Notes: generated by a model not told the origin, from the sequence alone. A DNA stretch of 64,000 bases from Alicyclobacillus suci (GCF_017329615.1 NZ_JAFMTW010000009.1:1-64000), one strand, 5' to 3'. Positions 26,781 to 36,041 are shown, numbered from the stretch's first letter. Numbers and translations are program-made.

Positions 26781-27359
26781 TCATTTCGTAATTTTCTCTA
26801 AAGGTCCAGACCACCCAGACATACCGGGTACGACGTTTTTTACGTTTGAGAATCCTTTTCGGGTCAGGATTTGACAGGCTGCGTCGCTGCGGTGCCCAGA
26901 GCGGCATACCACATACACTTCTTGATTGGTTAAGTGCTGGAGCTCTCTCAGAGTTTCTTCAAGCTGCCCCAAGGGAACGGATTTCGCTCCGGGAATATGT
27001 CCGAATGCGTATTCCATCGGCTCCCGAACATCCAGTATGACCGGCTCTTTCTCCAGTTTTTGTAGCAATTCCTCATTGGATACTACGTGTGGATGCTTGG
27101 CTTCTGGTTTCTGTTCATTCGGATCGGCTTTACGAATGTAATGCTTGAACACGTCGCCTTCCTGGGTCGTTCCAATTAACTGGTGTCCTGTGCGGTTGGC
27201 CCAGCTTTTCACATCAGCCACAGACCCTGGGTCCGTTGCAAGGACTTCCAGAACCTGGCCTGGTTGAATCTCTTCAATGGCCTTTTTTGTTCGAACAATC
27301 GGCATCGGGCAGGAGAGCCCTTTGCAGTCAAGCGTCTTGTCTACAGACTGTGCAACCAA
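26781..27359 (-). CDS. TusA-rhodanese fusion protein
   Basis: A 192-residue fusion: TusA domain (GLSCPMPIVRTKKAI) at residues ~1-75, a charged linker, then rhodanese (loop CRSGHRS) at ~95-190. TTG at 27359 is chosen because GGAGG lies 7 nt upstream; a longer frame would overlap the tauE gene. Joining carrier and transferase suggests direct sulfur relay. It is placed between tauE and the persulfide dioxygenase-like gene. Confidence 0.85.
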   Translation of the reverse strand: MVAQSVDKTLDCKGLSCPMPIVRTKKAIEEIQPGQVLEVLATDPGSVADVKSWANRTGHQLIGTTQEGDVFKHYIRKADPNEQKPEAKHPHVVSNEELLQKLEKEPVILDVREPMEYAFGHIPGAKSVPLGQLEETLRELQHLTNQEVYVVCRSGHRSDAACQILTRKGFSNVKNVVPGMSGWSGPLEKITK

Positions 27360-27376
27360 TGTGATGCCTCCAATCG

Positions 27377-28153
27377 TTATAAAATCCCGCTCCAAATTTT
27401 AATGGTGGTGCCAATGATCATAACCAACAGGATGATCCGCAAGGCCTTGGTGTTTACTCGTTTGCTGACTGCCGTTCCAATCGGTGCTGCAATAAGGCTC
27501 GCCAGCACAACAATGACTGACGGCCAAAACGGGATGTGCCCTGCCATGATCTTGCCTGCGGTTGCCCCAATTGAGGATATAAACGTGATCGCTAGTGATG
27601 TTGCGATGGTGATTCTGGTGGGGATGTTCAGCACTGTCAACATGATTGGGACGAGCATGAACGCTCCACCAGCACCCACAATTCCCGAAGCGATACCCAC
27701 CACAAAGGCTGATACGGTAGCAATGATCTTATTGAAGCGTACCTCTTCAAGTGTCACTCCGTCTCTTCCCCTACGGGGAATGAACATCATCACAGCAGCA
27801 ATTACGGCAAGTATCCCGTAAACCACATTGATGATATTCCCGGACAGGAACTTTCCGCCGTACGCTCCAAGAAAGCTTCCAATGATGATTGCCGTGCCCA
27901 TGTAGGCAACAAGGCCAATATGAATCAGTTTCTGCTTGCGAACTGCAAGTACACCAGCCAATGTAGCGAAAAAGACCTGTAGTGCAACAACACCCGATAC
28001 TTGGTGGGGAGTAAACCCTTGAAGCCCCACCATGACCGGTACATACAAGAGCAACGGATAGTTAATGATGGCTCCCCCAATGCCAAGCATTCCAGACAGG
28101 AAAGAACCGACAAAGCCGATTAAAAATAGAATGGCAATGTACTCGAACGTCAT
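27377..28153 (-). CDS. tauE: TauE/SafE-family sulfite exporter
   Basis: A 258-residue membrane protein with about eight helices and the family's paired GIGGAIINYPLL and GAGGAFMLVPIM motifs. In cst-type operons TauE removes sulfite or related sulfur anions made by the dioxygenase. It is third in the operon. Confidence 0.87.
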   Translation of the reverse strand: MTFEYIAILFLIGFVGSFLSGMLGIGGAIINYPLLLYVPVMVGLQGFTPHQVSGVVALQVFFATLAGVLAVRKQKLIHIGLVAYMGTAIIIGSFLGAYGGKFLSGNIINVVYGILAVIAAVMMFIPRRGRDGVTLEEVRFNKIIATVSAFVVGIASGIVGAGGAFMLVPIMLTVLNIPTRITIATSLAITFISSIGATAGKIMAGHIPFWPSVIVVLASLIAAPIGTAVSKRVNTKALRIILLVMIIGTTIKIWSGIL

Positions 28154-28210
28154 GTATGCATCGCTCCTTCAGTCATCAATGACAGCCGGAGCTCCTGTTT
28201 CAACCCCGCC

Positions 28211-28606
28211 TTAGAACGTGACTGTAACATCTGCGTCATAAGCAAAGTCCAGGAACGTAGCGGCGCCTCCCACCTCGATGCCATCAATGAAGTGTTCTTT
28301 TGTGAGTCCCACAACATCCATGGTCATCTGGCAAGCAATCAGCTTGACACCACTTTCTTTGGCGATGTCGAGAAGTTCGCTGATAGAAGGCACATTGGCC
28401 TTCTTAAAACCTTCCACGTAATGTTCCTTACCCGCACCCATGGTCAACAGGTTTGCTGCATCCTTATGGATGATGCTGAGTGCGTCGAAAGTAAAGAAGA
28501 TAGCGACCTCAGCATCGGTTGCTGCTGCGGCTGTTGCGATGTTCAACACTTTATAAGCGGTCTCCAATCCGCCGTTCGATGCGATGATTGCTACACGCTT
28601 TGTCAT
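28211..28606 (-). CDS. DsrE/DsrF-like sulfur-handling protein
   Basis: A 131-residue DsrE-superfamily protein (VAIIASNGGLETAYKVLNIA start, ACQMTMDVVGLTKEHFIDG near the end, with the conserved Cys in LIACQM). Such proteins (DrsE/TusD-like) exchange sulfur with TusA and rhodaneses, both of which are neighbours here. Confidence 0.85.
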   Translation of the reverse strand: MTKRVAIIASNGGLETAYKVLNIATAAAATDAEVAIFFTFDALSIIHKDAANLLTMGAGKEHYVEGFKKANVPSISELLDIAKESGVKLIACQMTMDVVGLTKEHFIDGIEVGGAATFLDFAYDADVTVTF

Positions 28607-28660
28607 ATTTGTCTTCCCCCTTGGTTTGTTAGCGAAAATTGTTACTGCGTTGACACGGAA

Positions 28661-28984
28661 TTATCTTGTCACTTCTCCATTCCAGGCACTCATGCCGCCG
28701 AGCATATTTTTGACGTTTGAATACCCCATTTCCATCAGAAACTCACACGCCTTATGGCTGCGGTTCCCGCTCCGGCAAACCAAGATGGTTTCTTTTTGCG
28801 GATCGATTTCGTGGTATCTTTCCGTAAATCTGGATAACGGGATGTGCTTTGCTCCTGGAATCGTGCCTTCCTTGACTTCGGCGTTTTCCCGCACATCCAC
28901 AATCGTGAATGAATCGCCTCGTTCAAGGCGTCCTTGGACATCCAAGGGATGAATGTTCACCACTTTTTTGTGCAACATAAGCAT
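28661..28984 (-). CDS. Single-domain rhodanese, first gene of the sulfur operon
   Basis: A 107-residue cytosolic rhodanese with active loop CRSGNRSHKA. ATG at 28984 follows GGAGGAGG; a longer frame reaching 29125 runs through the promoter and operators and is rejected. It leads the seven-gene operon rhodanese-dsrE-tauE-(tusA-rhodanese)-(rhodanese-MBL)-tusA-rhodanese. Confidence 0.9.
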   Translation of the reverse strand: MLMLHKKVVNIHPLDVQGRLERGDSFTIVDVRENAEVKEGTIPGAKHIPLSRFTERYHEIDPQKETILVCRSGNRSHKACEFLMEMGYSNVKNMLGGMSAWNGEVTR

Positions 28985-29001
28985 TGTAGAAAACCTCCTC
29001 C

Positions 29002-29021
29002 ATATACTACAAGGGGTATAT
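29002..29021 (-). promoter_or_regulatory. CstR/CsoR-type operator half-match near the leader
   Basis: ATATAC (29002-29007) and GTATAT (29016-29021) flank an ACAAGGG core, giving the ATAC..GGGGTAT pattern of this repressor family. It lies between promoter and ribosome site. Confidence 0.5.
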
Positions 29022-29081
29022 TTTGTGGATTTTTGAAGGGAACCGCTTGAAGAGCGATTCCCCTGTTCAGCTCTTTTCATG

Positions 29082-29125
29082 TACCCCACGGGGTATATTA
29101 TCGTCGGGACCATGTACCTTGTCAA
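29082..29125 (-). promoter_or_regulatory. Sulfur operon promoter with CstR-type operator
   Basis: On the minus strand TTGACA (29125-29120) and GATAAT (29102-29097) are 17 bp apart, a strong promoter. Directly after it lies TACCCC-AC-GGGGTA (29082-29095), the GC-centred palindrome typical of CsoR/CstR operators. A repressor bound there would cover the start site. The likely repressor is the CstR-type protein at 23145; the operon may thus be induced by persulfides. Confidence 0.85.
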
Positions 29126-29196
29126 GTGACCATCAACCGATGACGTGGTATACTATATCCAAGTAAACAAACTTGTTTTTGCGGAGATGAACCGTG

Positions 29197-29364
29197 ATGT
29201 GGAACAAAATCATTTCCTGGTTCCAGGAAACATGCCCAACATGCCATGAAGAGTTAGTGTGCGAAAAGTTCGGTGCCTATTGCTGTACGGTGAAAGTTTG
29301 CCCAAACGGACACTATCGCTTGGAACGGCACGCCCTTATCGGTGTACCTATTGAGTACCGCTAG
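29197..29364 (+). CDS. 55-residue small zinc-ribbon-like protein
   Basis: A short frame with CPTCHEEL, a further Cys, ACC-like YCCTVKVCPNGHY and a C-terminal YR. Two CxxC-like knuckles suggest zinc or iron binding. GGAG precedes a GTG (29194) and this ATG, so the start is uncertain. It is divergent from the sulfur operon; TATACT at 29149-29154 could be its -10. Coding status is inferred from composition only. Confidence 0.5.
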   Translation: MWNKIISWFQETCPTCHEELVCEKFGAYCCTVKVCPNGHYRLERHALIGVPIEYR

Positions 29365-29463
29365 CATGGAGGATTGGCCGGAAACAAGGTGCTTAAAGAC
29401 GCAAATGAGGGCGCTTCTCCTCTGAGGCATGGCTCTCCCATACATCCATTTGCAGGCTACGAG

Positions 29464-29712
29464 TCAATCCTGCAAGTCCCGCAAACGTTGCAAGTATTCC
29501 TCCCGATCGATTTCTCCACGAGCGTATCGTTCTTTTAACACACGGATTGCTGGATCCATCGACAATCCATCATCTCGCCTGCCATTTGCCCTTCTTACAA
29601 CACGAACGACCGCCCAGGCGATGAGAAGGACTCCGGCAATGACGACCAACATCGATAAAATCCAATAAATGCCCATGAATCCCGACCCCATCATTCCCAT
29701 ACCGCTCATCAT
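29464..29712 (-). CDS. SHOCT-domain membrane protein
   Basis: An ~82-residue protein: Met/Gly-rich N-terminus, one membrane helix, then a C-terminal SHOCT motif (LKERYARGEIDREEYLQRLRDL). Such small proteins are common near copper genes. The start is uncertain (GTG 29724 or ATG 29712). Convergent region with the small zinc-ribbon gene. Confidence 0.75.
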   Translation of the reverse strand: MMSGMGMMGSGFMGIYWILSMLVVIAGVLLIAWAVVRVVRRANGRRDDGLSMDPAIRVLKERYARGEIDREEYLQRLRDLQD

Positions 29713-29793
29713 TATGTTCTGCACTCCAATCTCTTCAGCCTACCTATAGTTTATCGCAGTTTGTGGCATAATAATCCAGAAGAAGGTGCTGAC

Positions 29794-31272
29794 ATGGAAA
29801 ACGATAAATTGATCACTCGACGTGAATTTCTCATGGCTCTGGGTGGCCTCGCCTTGGTTGGCATCGGGAGCTACCCTCTTGTTCGGACTTTTTTGCCTGG
29901 CGTAGTGGCTCCTTTGGTATTGCCTCAAAAACCCACCGTCCCGTGGAACGGCTCCACCAAGACCTTTATGTTTGATGTTGCAAGGGGAAATGTTTCCCTC
30001 GGGGACGGCCGTCGGTTCAGCGGATATCTCATCAACGGTCAATTTCCTGGTCCTACAATCCGTGTTCGTGAAGGCGACAAGGTTCGAATTACCCTAAACA
30101 ATCACCTGGACCAACCTACTACGCTGCACTGGCACGGCGTTGATGTCCCGTCTCCGATGGACGGCGTGCCTGGAATCTCCGAGAACCCTATCCCTCCCGG
30201 AAAGTCGTTTACATACGAATTCATCGCTGGACCGTCCGGAACTCGGTGGTATCACTCTCATGTGTTTGAGATGGATCAAATCCCGAACGGCTTGTTTGGT
30301 GCCTTCGTCATCGAACCTGCGAGCGGTAAGGAACCTTACCCAGCGGATCGTGAAATGACGCTCATCCTTTCGACATGGGGATACCAAACCAACCCTGGAT
30401 TCGACTATGGCATGCAAACGAGTGGCGGAATGGGCCAGATGATGATGGGGGGCGGAAATATGGTGTCCTCCAGCCAGGGATTGGTTCACTTGATCAACGG
30501 AAGTGTTCCGAGCTCTGTACAACCAATCACCGTTCGGGCCGGAGAAAAATTGCGTCTACGACTCATCAATGCCAGCGCTTCCGAATCCTATTGGCTCACC
30601 ATGGATACCGGTAGCTTTATGGTTACTCATACAGACGGGAATCCGCTCGACAACGCCGTTCCGGCAAGCGACTTATACATAGCTCCCGCTGAACGGTATG
30701 ACATCGTAGTTACACCGACGCAATCAGGAAAGTGGTTTCTACGGTCGAAAATTAACGGCCAAGAATCCATACAAATTCCCTTTTCAACGGATGGTTCAGT
30801 GAGTGGAGTCCCATCGTCGGCACCTTCGTGGTCGTATTCCAATTTCTCGAGAGGGACCGGTTCTTTACCGAAAGCAGATCAGCACTTTCAACTGACCCTA
30901 AGCAGCGGCATGATGATGGGGTCAAACTGGACCATAAACGGGGCCTCCTACCCGAAGACAACCCCTCTTCGTGTAAAAACTGGGGATCGAGTTCGCATCG
31001 AAATGCAGAATATGAGCATGATGGAACATCCGATGCATCTGCACGGGCACCCGTTCGAAATCACGAGCTTCAACGGAAAACCACTTTCACGGCCATTGGT
31101 GAAGGATGTGGTCAACCTGCGGCCAATGGAACGCTGTACCATCGATTTTTTGGCGAATAATCCAGGGAACTGGTTTTTTCACTGTCACAATTTACAGCAT
31201 ATGCGGAGTGGACTAGCTACCGTTGTCGAATATGTAGACTATCCGCTTCCCCACATTGATAAGTGGATGTGA
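29794..31272 (+). CDS. Multicopper oxidase with Tat-type signal
   Basis: A 492-residue multicopper oxidase. The N-terminus has a twin-arginine motif (ITRREFLMALGG), so it is probably exported folded. Copper motifs are all present: HWHG, WYHSH, HPMHLHGH and HCHNLQHMRSGL. The residue after the final Gly is Leu, the non-coordinating axial position of a type 1 site, which tends to raise redox potential. A Met-rich stretch (GGMGQMMMGGG) lies near residue 215. Likely oxidises Cu(I) or phenols/metals in the envelope. ATG at 29794 follows GAAGGTG; an earlier frame start lacks such a site. Confidence 0.9.
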   Translation: MENDKLITRREFLMALGGLALVGIGSYPLVRTFLPGVVAPLVLPQKPTVPWNGSTKTFMFDVARGNVSLGDGRRFSGYLINGQFPGPTIRVREGDKVRITLNNHLDQPTTLHWHGVDVPSPMDGVPGISENPIPPGKSFTYEFIAGPSGTRWYHSHVFEMDQIPNGLFGAFVIEPASGKEPYPADREMTLILSTWGYQTNPGFDYGMQTSGGMGQMMMGGGNMVSSSQGLVHLINGSVPSSVQPITVRAGEKLRLRLINASASESYWLTMDTGSFMVTHTDGNPLDNAVPASDLYIAPAERYDIVVTPTQSGKWFLRSKINGQESIQIPFSTDGSVSGVPSSAPSWSYSNFSRGTGSLPKADQHFQLTLSSGMMMGSNWTINGASYPKTTPLRVKTGDRVRIEMQNMSMMEHPMHLHGHPFEITSFNGKPLSRPLVKDVVNLRPMERCTIDFLANNPGNWFFHCHNLQHMRSGLATVVEYVDYPLPHIDKWM

Positions 31273-31452
31273 TCTGTATTCAATCTGACCTCGTGATATA
31301 ATCTCCGTCAACAGTACATCTTTCGTTGCTCGCCCAAATAGAACACCGTCAACGCCCGATATTTTCACCTTTATGACCATCCGTTCTTCGTATTGTCTTC
31401 ACAATTCCGTGATACAACGATATCGAACACTAGTGATGAGGAGGGATATCCC

Positions 31453-31719
31453 ATGCTGCAAACCATTGGAACGATTGTCGCTTTCCTCGCTTGCCCGTTG
31501 ATGATGGTACTCATGATGAAAGGAATGCACGGTGGACACGATGGACATTCCATGCACGGTGATGCCAAACGTAAGTTCCACTCCAAGGAGGAAGAACTGG
31601 CGGATTTAAGAGAGAAACTTCAAGACATGCAAGCACAGTACGACCGGATCGCCAGGGATATGCAAAACGAGTCAACCTCCCATAAGCCTTCCGACCGGTA
31701 TCGAGAGATCCATCTCTAA
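31453..31719 (+). CDS. Small membrane protein, His/Met-rich
   Basis: An 88-residue protein: one N-terminal helix (LQTIGTIVAFLACPLMMVLMM), then GMHGGHDGHSMHGD, a likely copper-binding loop, then a charged coiled-coil (EEELADLREKLQDMQAQYDRI). ATG at 31453 follows GAGGAGG. It lies between a multicopper oxidase and a methyltransferase; DUF2933-like in pattern, role unknown. Confidence 0.75.
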   Translation: MLQTIGTIVAFLACPLMMVLMMKGMHGGHDGHSMHGDAKRKFHSKEEELADLREKLQDMQAQYDRIARDMQNESTSHKPSDRYREIHL

Positions 31720-31776
31720 TTCATCTCTGGGCCGTCACATGAAGATCCCGCCGTGCACAGCAGAGGTGAATTTGCT

Positions 31777-32385
31777 ATGAGTATTACAGACAAAATTCGT
31801 CACCGATATGACCGGATCGCTCCATTGTTTGATAAGATGGACCGAATGGTCGATAAAAAACACCGAGAGAGCTTGATTGGAGACGCACAAGGCGAAGTTC
31901 TCGAGGTGGGGGTCGGAACTGGAGCCAATCTCAAATTTTACCCAGCAAATGTCAACGTTACGGGCATCGACTTCAGCCCCCGGATGCTGTCGTTCGCAGA
32001 GAAACGTGCCAAAGAATGTGCCTCTCCTGTGCGGCTCTTACAAATGGACGTGCAGAACCTAGACTTCGCTGACAATACGTTTGATACTGTTGTGTCGACC
32101 TGTGTATTCTGTTCCGTCCCGGATCCAATTGCTGGACTCCGTGAAATCCGTCGAGTGCTTAAACCCGGTGGACGCCTCCTGATGATTGAGCACATGCTGA
32201 GCGATCACCTTCCGATTGCGGTGCTTCTTCATCTGCTCAACCCCCTCACAGTCCGGATATCGGGGGCAAACGTCAACCGCAGGACGATGGATAACCTTTC
32301 GAAGGCGGGGTTCTACATTCGAGACATGCGGTTTCTGGCGTTCATCGATGTGCTTCGTCGGATCGAAGCCATACCAGACAAATGA
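31777..32385 (+). CDS. Class I SAM-dependent methyltransferase
   Basis: A 202-residue methyltransferase with LEVGVGTGANLKFYP (motif I), GIDFSPRML and RVLKPGGRLLMIEHML, of the UbiE/phospholipid N-methyltransferase-like type. ATG at 31777 follows AGAGGTGA. Its C-terminus meets the convergent sensor kinase gene. Substrate unknown. Confidence 0.82.
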   Translation: MSITDKIRHRYDRIAPLFDKMDRMVDKKHRESLIGDAQGEVLEVGVGTGANLKFYPANVNVTGIDFSPRMLSFAEKRAKECASPVRLLQMDVQNLDFADNTFDTVVSTCVFCSVPDPIAGLREIRRVLKPGGRLLMIEHMLSDHLPIAVLLHLLNPLTVRISGANVNRRTMDNLSKAGFYIRDMRFLAFIDVLRRIEAIPDK

Positions 32386-32403
32386 GGTTAGAATAACCAA
32401 ACA

Positions 32404-33501
32404 TCAATGTGAATTCGATCGTTCCGGTTCGTGGGGCCACCAAACCGTAAACGTAGAACCTTGGTTGACCGTACTTTTGACATTGATAGTTCCATGTGAC
32501 AGTTCAACTAAGCGTTTCACTATGGCGAGCCCTAGACCACCTCCACCCGTCCTGCGATCCCGAGACTTTTCCACCCGATAAAACCGCTCGAAGATGTTGT
32601 CAAGCTCGGCTTCCGGGATGCCAATGCCCGTATCCTCCACCCGTAAAAATGCCCTTTCGTTGTCATAACCCACAACTACAGTGATGCCTCCCCCGTTCGG
32701 GGTAAATTTGACCGCATTATCGAGTAAGTTCCATGTGATCTGCGAAACATGGTTCGGATCGGTCTTCACCCACACGGGTGACGCTGCTTCGATGTAAGAC
32801 AATTTCAGCCCCGCTCGTTGGCACCTCGCTTCGAACAGTTGCGAAACAGGTTGTACAACCTGGCAAAGATCGATCCGGTGTGAAATCGGTTCAGACGACA
32901 CATCCACCTCATACAGCGTCTCCACTGAAGAAACAAGTGTTTGGAACCGTTCGATTTCCTCCAGGCAGCTCTGGAAGTGCTCCTGGCTCGGTTCCCAAAT
33001 CCCATCGTAGAACGCTTGGATTTGAGAACGTAAGGTTGTGAGCGGTGTCCGAAGCTCGTGTGCGATGTCTTGCATCAGATTTTTGCGAAACCTTTCCTGT
33101 TTGTCCAACTGGCTCGACAGATAGTTCAATGTGTTCCCTAAGGATGCCAACTCATCACGCCCTTCAACCGGGACAGTGGCTGACCAATCCCCTCGGGCAA
33201 TTCGCTCTGCCTGATTCTGCATAGTCAAAATTCGGTGAGTCATCGCACGAGAAATGAGGGTTGCCAGCACCGCAGTCACTGCTACGAAAATTACAAGTGT
33301 CCACAGCAAGCTTTGGGTGAGCGCCTGCTCAAAATGAGTTTGAATTTGCTGCGTCAAGGAATGCGATACCGTATTAACCGGCGGACAGACCACCATGAGA
33401 AAGTGACGATGGACCTCATATTGAAGGATTAAGGCAAGTAAAATGAGCAGTCCGCAGACACTTGTGAAAAACGTCAGCAACATCTTTTTGCGGATACTCA
33501 T
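32404..33501 (-). CDS. Two-component sensor histidine kinase
   Basis: A 365-residue membrane kinase: two transmembrane helices (~8-26 and ~66-86) around a ~40-residue external loop with one Cys, then HAMP (MTHRILTMQNQAERIARGD), H-box DIAHELRTPLT and N/G boxes (NLLDNAVKF, DTGIGIP, GGGGLGLAI). The ATG overlaps the response regulator stop by 4 bp. The short loop suggests sensing of a small or membrane signal, possibly copper given the neighbours. Confidence 0.93.
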   Translation of the reverse strand: MSIRKKMLLTFFTSVCGLLILLALILQYEVHRHFLMVVCPPVNTVSHSLTQQIQTHFEQALTQSLLWTLVIFVAVTAVLATLISRAMTHRILTMQNQAERIARGDWSATVPVEGRDELASLGNTLNYLSSQLDKQERFRKNLMQDIAHELRTPLTTLRSQIQAFYDGIWEPSQEHFQSCLEEIERFQTLVSSVETLYEVDVSSEPISHRIDLCQVVQPVSQLFEARCQRAGLKLSYIEAASPVWVKTDPNHVSQITWNLLDNAVKFTPNGGGITVVVGYDNERAFLRVEDTGIGIPEAELDNIFERFYRVEKSRDRRTGGGGLGLAIVKRLVELSHGTINVKSTVNQGSTFTVWWPHEPERSNSH

Positions 33502-34196
33502 TCGTCATACCCTCCGAACCGGTAGCCCATTCCGTAGATGGTCTGGATGTAAATAGGATGTCTTGGGTCATCCTCGATCTTCGCCCTCAGGTTTTTGATG
33601 TGCGCATCAATGGTTCGGATATCGCCACGAAAGTCCATACCAAATATTCGCTCAATCAATTCCTCCCGGCTAAAGAGACGCTTGGGATAACGCCCAAAGG
33701 TAGCCAACAACTTATACTCCGTGGTCGTTAGATCGGCGTTTACCCCGTTTTTATACGCCACCTGTTTTACTGCATCCAGTATCAAATCCCCGTCCCGGTA
33801 TATGATGCGGTCGGCCAACGGGTGATCATCAAGTGTTCGACGTAAAATAGCCCCCACTCGGGCAACCACTTCATTGGGATTAAACGGCTTTGTCACGTAA
33901 TCATCGGCGCCAATAGAGAGGCCCCTAAGTCGGTCTTCATCCTTGTGCTTCGCCGTCAGCATTAAGATGGGTACAGACGACTTGGATCGCAAAATGGAAC
34001 AGACTTCCTCCCCTGGTACGTCTGGCAACATCAAGTCTAAAACAACGAGAGACGGTCGGATCTCCTCCACCATTCGCAGTGCATCGCTGCCTGTGAAAAC
34101 TGAAACAACGTCGTATCCCGCTTTTTCCAAGTAAAGTGAAAGCATCTCTACAATTTTCGGTTCATCATCGGCAATCAGAATGGTTTGCTTCGCCAT
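33498..34196 (-). CDS. OmpR-family response regulator
   Basis: A 232-residue regulator: receiver with DDE acidic pair, phospho-acceptor Asp in VVLDLMLPDVPG and Lys in VTKPFNP, followed by a winged-helix with DIRTIDAHIKNLRAKIEDDPRHP. It is first in a unit with the kinase and divergent from a multicopper oxidase at 34395, a likely target. Confidence 0.94.
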   Translation of the reverse strand: MAKQTILIADDEPKIVEMLSLYLEKAGYDVVSVFTGSDALRMVEEIRPSLVVLDLMLPDVPGEEVCSILRSKSSVPILMLTAKHKDEDRLRGLSIGADDYVTKPFNPNEVVARVGAILRRTLDDHPLADRIIYRDGDLILDAVKQVAYKNGVNADLTTTEYKLLATFGRYPKRLFSREELIERIFGMDFRGDIRTIDAHIKNLRAKIEDDPRHPIYIQTIYGMGYRFGGYDE

Positions 34197-34394
34197 GTTT
34201 ACTACCTCGCTTCACGTTATCACTCTGTCTATTATCTCGGATGTGAAGGATTCGTGTCTTCATACTGTCTTCAAAATCGGCTGTTACACTACGAGTGTTC
34301 GAGCAGTGTCGCCAGAATATAGCCGAGCCGTCTGCGGTCAATGACCTCGTATTCACCTGATAAAGATGCTTAACAAATTAAAGGGGTGATTTCC

Positions 34395-36041
34395 ATGAAG
34401 AACAAGAACTGGGCCATATACACTGGTATCGCCGTGCTTATAGCTGGCATAGGTGGTGGTTACTATGGTTGGAAGTCTCAGCACCAATCTGTATCTGCAA
34501 TCGCCAAGGTGCCGGCACAGAACGGAAACCTGATTCCGGTGTCCGACTACGTAAGCCACCCGTTGGCAACAACACCAGTCGACTCTTTTACGCTAACTGC
34601 CGAATCCAAAACTGTCACACTTGCCTCGGGAAAAACTGTGAAAGCCATGACCTTTAATGGAACTGCCCCAGGGCCACTCCTGACAGTGAAGCAAGGCGAT
34701 CTCGTTGAAGTCACAGTACACAATAACCTCAGTGTACCCATCACTGTTCACTGGCACGGAATCGATGTACCAGGTGCTGAGGACGGTGTACCTGGTCTAA
34801 CCCAGAACCCCATTGCACCAGGCGCAACCTACGTGTACAAATTTGTTGCGAACAATCCAGGAACATACTGGTATCATTCGCACGTGAACAGCGTAACCGA
34901 AATTGGGGAAGGACTGTACGGCGGAATCGTTGTTCTACCCAAGACCCAAACCACGCCAGCTCCCGACAAGGACTATACCCTGCTTTTGCATGAATGGTCC
35001 ACATCCTCCACATCGAGTAGCGATGGAATGAGCGGCATGGGAAATATGAGCAACATGAATGGTATGAACATGAACGGCACGGACGACATGGGCAGCATGA
35101 ACATGAGCTCCCCTAGCCTTCGTACAAGCGGGTTCCAAGTGACAGACACGGATCGCACCGCCGTGAACGAAATGTCGAACATGTATGATGCGTACACTGT
35201 CAATCAGACGGCAAGCGGCCAAACTATGCTGGAAGCAAAACCAGGACAAACGGTTCGTTTGCGCTTAGTCAACGCAGGTAACATGACGCATCTCATGACA
35301 TTGGTTGGGGCGCCTTTCAAGGTAGAGGCAATGGACGGACAAGATGTTTCCAATCCGACACCAATTGATAACGAGCTACTCCCCATCGGCGCCGGAGAAC
35401 GGTACGACATCGAGTTTACGATGCCAAAGAGCGGCATCGTGCAGTTGGTAAGTGGCGATCCGAATTCGACAGAACGAATGCAATTGCGGGCTACGATTGG
35501 GGACTCTATGTCCTCCAACATGGGTTCCATGTCCGACATGCCAAATGTACAAAACGAACCATGGTTTGACTTCACGAATTACGGGAGCGGCAATGCAACA
35601 GGTCGACCCACATTCTCTCCGAATCAACACTTCGACAAGTCGTTCAACATGACACTTGGCGTGGCGATGGGCAAGAATGGTATGGAATACACCATCAACG
35701 GCAAGGCGTTTCCGAATGTCCCACCGTTCGTCGTGAACACGGGTGACACGGTAAAAGTTCATATTGAGAACAAGACCGGCTACATCCATCCGATGCACCT
35801 ACATGGACACGACTTCCAAGTTCTTACCCGTGACGGCAAGCCTTTGACAGGCAGTACAGTGTACCTTGACACACTGGAAGTCCTTCCTGGGGAAACCTAC
35901 GACATCGCTTTTAAGGCGGATAATCCGGGACTTTGGATGTTCCATTGCCATGATTTACATCACGCATCGGCTGGCATGGATGTAGTGCTTCAATATGCAG
36001 GCGTTTCGAATCCGTATAACCCGAAGGACATGTCGGAATGA
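34395..36041 (+). CDS. Multicopper oxidase, Met-rich
   Basis: A 548-residue oxidase with an N-terminal membrane anchor. It has HWHGID, WYHSHV, HPMHLHGH and HCHDLHHASAGM; the axial type 1 residue is Met, giving lower potential than its partner at 29794. A Met-rich insert (GMSGMGNMSNMNGMNMNG) at ~210-245 and a second Met cluster (~378) resemble CueO-type Cu(I) capture. ATG at 34395 follows AAAGGGGTGA. Divergent from a two-component system. Likely an envelope cuprous oxidase. Confidence 0.92.
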   Translation: MKNKNWAIYTGIAVLIAGIGGGYYGWKSQHQSVSAIAKVPAQNGNLIPVSDYVSHPLATTPVDSFTLTAESKTVTLASGKTVKAMTFNGTAPGPLLTVKQGDLVEVTVHNNLSVPITVHWHGIDVPGAEDGVPGLTQNPIAPGATYVYKFVANNPGTYWYHSHVNSVTEIGEGLYGGIVVLPKTQTTPAPDKDYTLLLHEWSTSSTSSSDGMSGMGNMSNMNGMNMNGTDDMGSMNMSSPSLRTSGFQVTDTDRTAVNEMSNMYDAYTVNQTASGQTMLEAKPGQTVRLRLVNAGNMTHLMTLVGAPFKVEAMDGQDVSNPTPIDNELLPIGAGERYDIEFTMPKSGIVQLVSGDPNSTERMQLRATIGDSMSSNMGSMSDMPNVQNEPWFDFTNYGSGNATGRPTFSPNQHFDKSFNMTLGVAMGKNGMEYTINGKAFPNVPPFVVNTGDTVKVHIENKTGYIHPMHLHGHDFQVLTRDGKPLTGSTVYLDTLEVLPGETYDIAFKADNPGLWMFHCHDLHHASAGMDVVLQYAGVSNPYNPKDMSE

